Source: an uncultured bacterium
GTDB taxonomy: Bacteria > Verrucomicrobiota > Kiritimatiellia > CAIKKV01
NCBI GenBank assembly: GCA_903828035.1
Contig: CAIKKV010000483.1
Span: 1-10,476 of the forward strand
Direction of reading: 5' to 3'
DNA: 10,476 nt
How positions within the stretch are numbered: position 1 is the stretch's first letter; every line of letters starts with the position of its first letter. This document shows, piece after piece, positions 5,599-10,476 of this stretch. The notes under the pieces were generated by a model. That model was not told where the DNA came from and did no database searches. It was given only the letters and a program-made list of their open reading frames with translations. Position numbers and translations under genes: made by a program.

Positions 5599-6096
5599 CT
5601 AACGATCGCCGCCGCGCCCGCCGCCGCCGAATCCGCCACCGCCGCGACGATCGCCACCGCGTCCGCCGCCGCCGCCGAATCCGCCACCGCCACGACGTTC
5701 GCCGCCGCCGCCACCGCCGCGACGTTCGCCACCACCACCACCACCACCACCACCACCGAACCCGCCGCCACCACCACCGAACCCGCCGCCACCGCGGTCA
5801 TCGCCGCCACCGAACCCGCCGCCACCGCCGCCAAAGCCGCGGGGGCCGCCTTCGGATTTCGGACGGGCTTCATTGATGCGGAGGGGCCGACCGCAAAGAT
5901 CGGCGCCGTTCAGGCCTTCAATGGCCTTCTGGCCTTCGGCCTGGTTCGGCATTTCGACAAAGCCGAAGCCGCGGGAGCGGCCTGTCAGCTTGTCCATGAT
6001 GACCGAAGCGTTCGAAACGGTTCCAAATGCCTCGAAAGCCTGACGAAGATCCTTCTCAGCGGCGTCGTACGACAGATTCCCAACGTAAATATTCAC
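5599..6096 (-). CDS. Glycine-rich single-RRM RNA-binding protein (long tail)
   Basis: A 165-residue paralogue of the other RRM protein here. RNP2 is IYVGNL (3-8) and RNP1 is RGFGFVEM (42-49), and the RRM ends near 80. From about 84 to the end the protein is a low-complexity tail made almost only of Gly with Phe, Arg, Asp and Glu. It has FGGGG units, ERR spacers and a run of ten Gly near 114-123. Such RGG/FGG tails are known to add RNA binding and can drive self-association; that role is inferred here. The start is GTG with GAGG about five bases upstream, and the first 14 nt of coding sequence equal those of the paralogue. It leads an operon with the nitroreductase gene, 4 nt downstream. A palindrome and a -10-like TATGAT lie in its short leader. 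The tail is about 80 residues against about 26 in the paralogue. Confidence 0.93.
   Translation of the reverse strand: MNIYVGNLSYDAAEKDLRQAFEAFGTVSNASVIMDKLTGRSRGFGFVEMPNQAEGQKAIEGLNGADLCGRPLRINEARPKSEGGPRGFGGGGGGFGGGDDRGGGGFGGGGGGFGGGGGGGGGGERRGGGGGGERRGGGGFGGGGGRGGDRRGGGGFGGGGRGGDR
5602..5852 (-). repeat. GGN trinucleotide repeat coding the Gly tail
   Basis: This stretch is dominated by GGN codons on the minus strand (CCN on the plus strand). It includes an uninterrupted CCA run of nearly ten units at 5729-5757. The unit is three bases, so slippage would lengthen or shorten the Gly run without a frameshift. Confidence 0.9.
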
Positions 6097-6115
6097 GGGC
6101 CCCTCACTTCAACTG

Positions 6116-6127
6116 GTTTGATCAAAC
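6116..6127. promoter_or_regulatory. Perfect 12-bp palindrome before the long-tail RRM gene
   Basis: GTTTGATCAAAC is a perfect palindrome. It lies about 20 nt before the GTG start and a few bases after the expected transcription start, a position that suits an operator or a small hairpin in the leader. No matching site is seen before the other RRM gene. Confidence 0.4.
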
Positions 6128-6135
6128 TGTCGATC

Positions 6136-6141
6136 ATCATA
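6136..6141 (-). promoter_or_regulatory. -10-like element of the long-tail RRM gene
   Basis: On the minus strand TATGAT matches five of six bases of the -10 consensus. The best upstream hexamer at 18 nt is TTGCGG, a poor -35. It lies in the 78-nt gap after nahK, so the RRM-nitroreductase operon likely has its own start near 6129. Confidence 0.35.
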
Positions 6142-6174
6142 GGAAATCCACACGGACTGCCGCAATCAAAAAAA

Positions 6175-7284
6175 TCAGGTTTTCATCACAAGGTTCAACA
6201 TATCCTTTTCCTGGCTTTCGATGGAGGCGGTCAGGGCGAACTGGGTGCGGCAGCGGTCCAGGTTGTGGCCGGGCCTGTGGGTTTTGAAGTAGACGTCGCC
6301 GGAAAGGTAGTCGGCCAGAAAGCGGATGCCGATCTCGAAGGTGATCAATTTGCCCGAAAACGGAAGGTTTTCGCGCTCCGCCCGGGTCAGGAAGGAGCCG
6401 GTGGCGGAGAGGTAGCCCTCGACGATCTCGCGGAAGACGGGCATGCGCATGGTCACCGTGGAGAGGTCTTTCTCGTCCTCGGCGGCCGGGCTCGTGCAGG
6501 TGCGGACCATGTCGCCGAAGTCATAGAGCGCCAGGCCGGGCATGACGGTGTCGAGATCGATCACGCAGACGCCTTCGCCGGTCTGGTTGTCCAGCATGAC
6601 ATTGTTGATCTTGGTGTCGTTATGGGTCACGCGCTCGGGGATGAGGCCGGCCTCCTGGAGGCGGATCAGCTCGCCGGTGATGCCCTTGCGGGCCAGGCAG
6701 AAGTCGATTTCAGCCCGGCAGGAGGCGGCGCGCTGGTGGGGGTCGGCCGCGATGGCGGCCTCGAGCGCGGCGAACCGGGAGGGGGTGTGGTGAAAGAGGG
6801 GGATCGTCTCGGTCAGGCGGGGGCCGGGCATGTCGCGCAGCATTTCCTGGAAGGCTCCGAAGGCGGCGGCGGCCTGGCGGGCCTGGCGGGGGTCGGTAAT
6901 GACATCGTGGCTGGTGGCGTTTTCGATGAAAATGTAGGTGCGCCAGTATTTGCCTTCGAGGTCGAGGTGGAAGGGCTTTCCCTCGCGGGTGGGGACGAGG
7001 GTGAGGGCTCGGCGCGAGTCCTGGATTCCGCGCTCGGCCAGCTTGTGGCGGAGGTGCGCGGTGACGCGCTGGATGTTGTCCATGATCACGGCGGGCTGTT
7101 TGAAGATGCGGTCGTTGATGCGCTGGTGGATATAGCGGACCTGGCGGCTGTTTTGCCCGTATTCGGAGACAAACGTGTCGTTGATGTGGCCGTTTCCGTA
7201 GGGCCGGGCATCCTGGAAATCGCCGGGAATATCAAACGCGGCGCCAATGGCGCGGAGGCAGGGAGCGGTCTGGGGCTGGGTCAT
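6175..7284 (-). CDS. nahK: N-acetylhexosamine 1-kinase homologue
   Basis: A 369-residue kinase of the aminoglycoside-phosphotransferase fold. The Bifidobacterium NahK it resembles phosphorylates GlcNAc or GalNAc at the anomeric carbon using ATP, feeding UDP-sugar synthesis or salvage of mucin-type glycans. From memory the match to NahK runs the whole length: RPYGNGHINDTF (27-38), the kinase loop RVTHNDTKINNVMLD (218-232) with catalytic D223, the metal motif VIDLDTVMPG (241-250), YDFGD (254-258), EDEKDLS (269-275), and LPFSG...RFLADYLSGDVYF (307-333). The ATG at 7282-7284 is chosen because AAGGAG lies six bases upstream and a promoter ends just before it; an in-frame ATG 51 nt further up overlaps the -35 of that promoter. 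No lacto-N-biose phosphorylase, epimerase or uridylyltransferase gene is adjacent, so the sugar specificity and pathway are inferred. A homoserine-kinase-like or other sugar kinase role is less likely. Confidence 0.88.
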   Translation of the reverse strand: MTQPQTAPCLRAIGAAFDIPGDFQDARPYGNGHINDTFVSEYGQNSRQVRYIHQRINDRIFKQPAVIMDNIQRVTAHLRHKLAERGIQDSRRALTLVPTREGKPFHLDLEGKYWRTYIFIENATSHDVITDPRQARQAAAAFGAFQEMLRDMPGPRLTETIPLFHHTPSRFAALEAAIAADPHQRAASCRAEIDFCLARKGITGELIRLQEAGLIPERVTHNDTKINNVMLDNQTGEGVCVIDLDTVMPGLALYDFGDMVRTCTSPAAEDEKDLSTVTMRMPVFREIVEGYLSATGSFLTRAERENLPFSGKLITFEIGIRFLADYLSGDVYFKTHRPGHNLDRCRTQFALTASIESQEKDMLNLVMKT

Positions 7285-7290
7285 CTCGTT

Positions 7291-7335
7291 CTCCTTGGAA
7301 TGTAGGAGAATAGCGGGAGGTCCGCCCAATTTCAA
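7291..7335 (-). promoter_or_regulatory. nahK promoter and ribosome binding site
   Basis: On the minus strand TTGAAA (7330-7335, 5 of 6), a 17-nt spacer and TATTCT (7307-7312) form a clear sigma70-like promoter. The start near 7300 gives a leader of about 16 nt that holds AAGGAG (7291-7296), six bases from the ATG. nahK is thus an independent unit from the glycosyltransferase genes upstream. Confidence 0.65.
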
Positions 7336-7422
7336 GTTTGCAGACGCGGACCATGCATGCCTAAGGATCGTGGTGGGGTTGTTCGGCTATTTGGTTACTG
7401 CGGGATGACCTATCCCCTTGAA

Positions 7423-7482
7423 AAAGCCCGATAACACCTTCACGCGGAATGAATGGCGTTGTACATTTCCTAAGCGGGCTTT
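7423..7482 (-). terminator. Possible terminator after the glycosyltransferase operon
   Basis: AAAGCCCG and CGGGCTTT form an 8-bp inverted repeat. Its 44-nt interior can itself pair (GGAA/TTCC, ATG/CAT). On the minus strand it ends in CGGGCTTTTTC. The loop is long for an intrinsic terminator. A second hairpin, GGCGC/GCGCC at 7556-7571, spans the preceding stop codon but has no T-run. Confidence 0.4.
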
Positions 7483-7562
7483 GGGCGGAAGCCAGCTCGC
7501 GTGCCGCCAGGGAACGCCCGAAACGCCACAACCCCGCCAAGCCTTCACCGCGCTGGGCGCCA

Positions 7563-8426
7563 TTAAGCGCCGAACCAGCCTTGCCAGGTGCCGCGGAGGG
7601 CGCAGAGGTCGCCGCGGACCAGATCGCGGCGGCAGAAGAGGGTATGGGCGGCGAGCAGGGCGGCGGCATGGCCCAGGCGCAGGGCCAGCATGGGGCGGGC
7701 CACCGGGTGACGGGCGTATTTGCGGCGCATCAGCGCGGCGATGCCGTAGTAATAATTCCACATCCGGCGCTCAAGCACGGCGGGATCGGCCGATTGATGG
7801 TGATAGACCTTCGCGGACGGATCGTACTGGATCGCCAGCCCGGCATCCAGGGCGTGCAGGAAAAAATCAACCTCGTCCCCGCACCCGCCCAGGGCGGTGC
7901 CCGTTCCCACGGCCGGATCGAACGGGCCGATCCGCCTCACGCACTCGCGGTGCACGGCCATGTTCGTGCCGCAGCCGCAGCGCCAGATCACCAGCTTGTC
8001 GGCGAACCGGTTCCGCCAGAGGCGCGGGCGGGGGTTGTCCCTCACCGTGCGGCGGTAGCCGGGCGTGAGCGGCAGCACGGAGCCGGTCACGATCATCCGG
8101 CCGGGCGCCCCGAAGGCGCGGGCCAGGGCGGCGATCCAGCCGGAATCGGGAACGGCGTCGTCGTCGATGAACGCCACCCGGTCGTAGCGCGCCCGCTCCA
8201 GGCCCCGGTTCCGCTTCGCGTTCAGGGAGGGATCGGGCAGGATTTCGAGGCGCAGCCCGGGGTGGCCGGCCTGGTCGGCGCGGACCAGCTCCAGGCTGCC
8301 GTCGGTGGAGCCCTGGTCGACGACGATGATTTCGAACGGCACGCCGCCCTGCTGGGCATAGAGCCCGTTGAGGCACAGGCGCAGGCACTCCCGGCGGTTG
8401 AACGAGATGACCGCGACCGAAATCAT
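7563..8426 (-). CDS. Family 2 glycosyltransferase (GT-A fold)
   Basis: A 287-residue cytoplasmic or membrane-associated enzyme that transfers a sugar from a nucleotide donor to an envelope glycan or lipid acceptor; donor and acceptor are unknown. The GT-A core starts at once: ISVAVISFNRRECL (2-15), IIVVDQGSTDGS (33-44) with D37 contacting the nucleotide, and AKRNRGLERA (70-79). FIDDDAVP (86-93) carries the metal-binding D-x-D. GCGTNMAVHRE (151-161) and GGCGDEVDFFLHALDAG (180-196) follow, with D184/E185 in the place of the catalytic base. A hydrophobic stretch at about 244-265 may associate with the membrane. The ATG at 8424-8426 is preceded by AGGA at five bases. It lies 21 nt after the other glycosyltransferase gene and is surely in the same operon. 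Third positions are strongly GC, like the neighbours, so there is no sign of transfer. Confidence 0.9.
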   Translation of the reverse strand: MISVAVISFNRRECLRLCLNGLYAQQGGVPFEIIVVDQGSTDGSLELVRADQAGHPGLRLEILPDPSLNAKRNRGLERARYDRVAFIDDDAVPDSGWIAALARAFGAPGRMIVTGSVLPLTPGYRRTVRDNPRPRLWRNRFADKLVIWRCGCGTNMAVHRECVRRIGPFDPAVGTGTALGGCGDEVDFFLHALDAGLAIQYDPSAKVYHHQSADPAVLERRMWNYYYGIAALMRRKYARHPVARPMLALRLGHAAALLAAHTLFCRRDLVRGDLCALRGTWQGWFGA

Positions 8427-8447
8427 GAGCGTCCTGTGTGCCGGAGG

Positions 8448-9395
8448 TTAGGCGGGGCCGGACCCGAGATCGTTGAGCCGGATGTGGCGGCTGATTTTAT
8501 TGAGAAGCCGGCGGTTGGCGGCGATGCCATCGCCCAGGAAGCCCAGCATGACGAAGAGTAGGCCCGTGAGGGTGAGCAGCGAGAAGAAGGCCAGCATCAG
8601 GTTGCTGCGGCCGTTGAAGAGCAGCCGGTCCACGGTGTAATAGAGGCCGCAGCCGGCGCCGAGGAGCATGGTGAACCCGCCGAGGGAGGCGAAGGTCTTG
8701 AAGGCCTCGTAGCGCATGTAGATGCGGATGATGTCCGCTCCGCACTGGAGCACGTATTTGCGGATGGACTTGATGAGCCGCGACTCGCGCACCTTGTGGT
8801 TGGTGGTGATCGGCACCTGGGCGATGACGGCCTTGTCCTTGCCCAGCGCGATCAGCGACTCCAGCGTGTAGGTGTAGTCGGTGGCCAGGTCGAGGCCGGC
8901 CGCCGCCTGGCGGGTGAAGGCGCGGAAGCCGCTGGTGGCGTCGAGGATCGTGGTGCCGGAGAGCTTCCGCACGGTCCAGCTGCCCAGGTGCTGGAGCAGC
9001 TTCTTGAGGGGGGAGAAGTGCCGGATATCGTTCACGGTGCGCACGCCGATCACGCAGTCGGCCTGGTGCTGCACCAGGGGCGCCACGAGGCGGGGGACGT
9101 CGGCCCCCCGGTACTGGTTGTCGCCGTCGGTGTTGACGATCAGGTCCGCTCCCCGCTGGAGGCACGCCTCAAGCCCGGTGCGGAAGGTGTAGGCCAGGCC
9201 GCGGTTGCGCATCAGCTTCACCACGTGGGTGGCGCCGTGTTCGCGGGCCACCTCGCAGGTGCGGTCCGAGGAGCCGTCGTCGATGATGAGGGTCTCGATG
9301 ACGTCGACTCCGGGAATGGACCGGGGCAGCTCGTCGAGCACCTGGCCGATGCTGGACTCCTCGTTGAGGCAGGGGATCTGGATAATTAGTTTCAT
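8448..9395 (-). CDS. Membrane glycosyltransferase, DPM1/GtrB-like
   Basis: A 315-residue family 2 glycosyltransferase of the dolichol- or polyprenyl-phosphate hexose synthase type, which loads a sugar onto a lipid carrier at the inner membrane. The core shows LIIQIPCLNEESSIG (3-17), LIIDDGSSDRT (36-46), NRGLAYTFRTGLEA (64-77) and NTDGDNQY (88-95), with D90-x-D92 for the metal. TSGFRAFTRQAA (154-165) is a motif shared by GtrB/ArnC-like enzymes, and TTNHKVRESRLIKS (197-210) follows. Two transmembrane helices at about 234-256 and 264-289 close the protein. The ATG at 9393-9395 is where homology begins; the frame is open 89 codons further up, but that part overlaps gdhA and is Arg/Pro-rich noise. 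There is no visible Shine-Dalgarno. It is the first gene of a two-gene operon, so the pair may build a lipid-linked sugar and use it in a surface polymer (inference). Confidence 0.9.
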   Translation of the reverse strand: MKLIIQIPCLNEESSIGQVLDELPRSIPGVDVIETLIIDDGSSDRTCEVAREHGATHVVKLMRNRGLAYTFRTGLEACLQRGADLIVNTDGDNQYRGADVPRLVAPLVQHQADCVIGVRTVNDIRHFSPLKKLLQHLGSWTVRKLSGTTILDATSGFRAFTRQAAAGLDLATDYTYTLESLIALGKDKAVIAQVPITTNHKVRESRLIKSIRKYVLQCGADIIRIYMRYEAFKTFASLGGFTMLLGAGCGLYYTVDRLLFNGRSNLMLAFFSLLTLTGLLFVMLGFLGDGIAANRRLLNKISRHIRLNDLGSGPA

Positions 9396-9412
9396 GGGTG
9401 ATGTTGGGCCAC

Positions 9413-9442
9413 AGCATAGCGGGGGGGAGGCGGGGGGTTCAA
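9413..9442 (-). promoter_or_regulatory. Candidate promoter of the glycosyltransferase operon
   Basis: On the minus strand TTGAAC (9437-9442, 4 of 6), an 18-nt spacer and TATGCT (9413-9418, 4 of 6) resemble the other promoters here (GCTATnCT context). The spacer consists almost wholly of C runs (C5-6 and C7). The start near 9406 gives a leader of about 11 nt, too short for a normal ribosome site. Confidence 0.4.
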
Positions 9443-9452
9443 GCGTCAAATC

Positions 9453-9484
9453 GCCCGCCGGATGCGAAGGGCCAGGAGACGGGC
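9453..9484 (-). terminator. Possible hairpin terminator after gdhA
   Basis: Seven nt after the gdhA stop the minus strand pairs GCCCGTC with GGCGGGC (one G-T pair) around an 18-nt loop, followed only by GATTTG. The stem is good but the T-run is poor, so termination may be partial or Rho-aided. Confidence 0.35.
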
Positions 9485-9490
9485 ATGCGC

Positions 9491-10476
<986 letters not shown>

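Noticed and set aside
5602..5852. Repeat array as a possible CRISPR or satellite
   Set aside because: The repeats are three-base units in frame with a Gly-rich protein tail, with no spacers.
5595..5873. N-terminal extension of the nitroreductase (93 codons upstream)
   Set aside because: The extension is Ala/Val-rich because it reads the Gly-tail repeat in a shifted frame, and nitroreductase homology begins right at the GTG at 5594.
5569..7305. A 578-codon open frame on the plus strand across the long-tail RRM gene and nahK
   Set aside because: It is Ala/Thr-rich where it crosses the GGN repeat, then a GC-rich shadow of nahK. No motif or ribosome site supports it.
7372..7538. Imperfect inverted repeat GGTGGGGTTGT / ACAACCCCGCC around the nahK-glycosyltransferase spacer, possible mobile-element ends
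   Set aside because: Only 10 of 11 bases match and the similarity does not extend outward. No target duplication or transposase is present, so chance is likely.
9420..9437. G-run as a G-quadruplex
   Set aside because: It lacks four separate tracts of three G with proper loops, so only a weak two-layer structure could form. The promoter-spacer reading is more useful.

Overview
The window is GC-rich and densely packed with bacterial genes, nearly all on the minus strand. Only the peptidase gene (sppA-like) runs on the plus strand. Several features point to the PVC group (Verrucomicrobiota, Kiritimatiellota, Lentisphaerota or relatives): a small secreted protein with a beta-rich 'GRVY..VALLTNRCDAGGITFSH..GVARIDF..L' segment of a kind I associate with these phyla, paired single-RRM glycine-rich RNA-binding proteins, and a B12-dependent class II ribonucleotide reductase. 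This placement is an inference, because no rRNA or marker gene lies in the window.

Layout from left to right: 1-273 has no gene I can support. 274-789 (-) is a small exported protein with a proline-rich middle. 824-3202 (-) is nrdJ, the adenosylcobalamin-dependent ribonucleotide reductase. The divergent spacer 3203-3410 carries the nrdJ and sppA promoters and a tandem pair of NrdR-box-like palindromes over the nrdJ promoter. 3411-4436 (+) is a 36-kDa-type signal peptide peptidase. A strong bidirectional terminator at 4464-4499 separates it from the convergent gene 4517-4846 (-), the first RRM protein. Its 170-220 nt upstream region contains a hairpin and a 17-codon leader frame. 5070-5594 (-) is a small nitroreductase, which starts 4 nt after the second RRM protein ends (5599-6096, -); that protein has a long Gly-rich tail. 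6175-7284 (-) is an N-acetylhexosamine 1-kinase (NahK) homologue with a clear promoter. 7563-8426 and 8448-9395 (-) are two family-2 glycosyltransferases in one operon. 9491-10476 (-) is the C-terminal three quarters of a hexameric glutamate dehydrogenase that continues past the right edge.

The genes do not form one pathway. They are housekeeping units: DNA precursor synthesis (nrdJ), membrane proteolysis (sppA), RNA handling (two RRM proteins), flavin redox chemistry, amino-sugar salvage (nahK), envelope glycan assembly (two glycosyltransferases) and ammonium assimilation (gdhA). I found no mobile element, CRISPR array, tRNA or rRNA. The most interesting material is regulatory: the NrdR box pair, the leader of the first RRM gene, the palindrome before the second RRM gene, recurring TTGA-N17-(GC)TATTCT promoters, and a likely leaderless gene.
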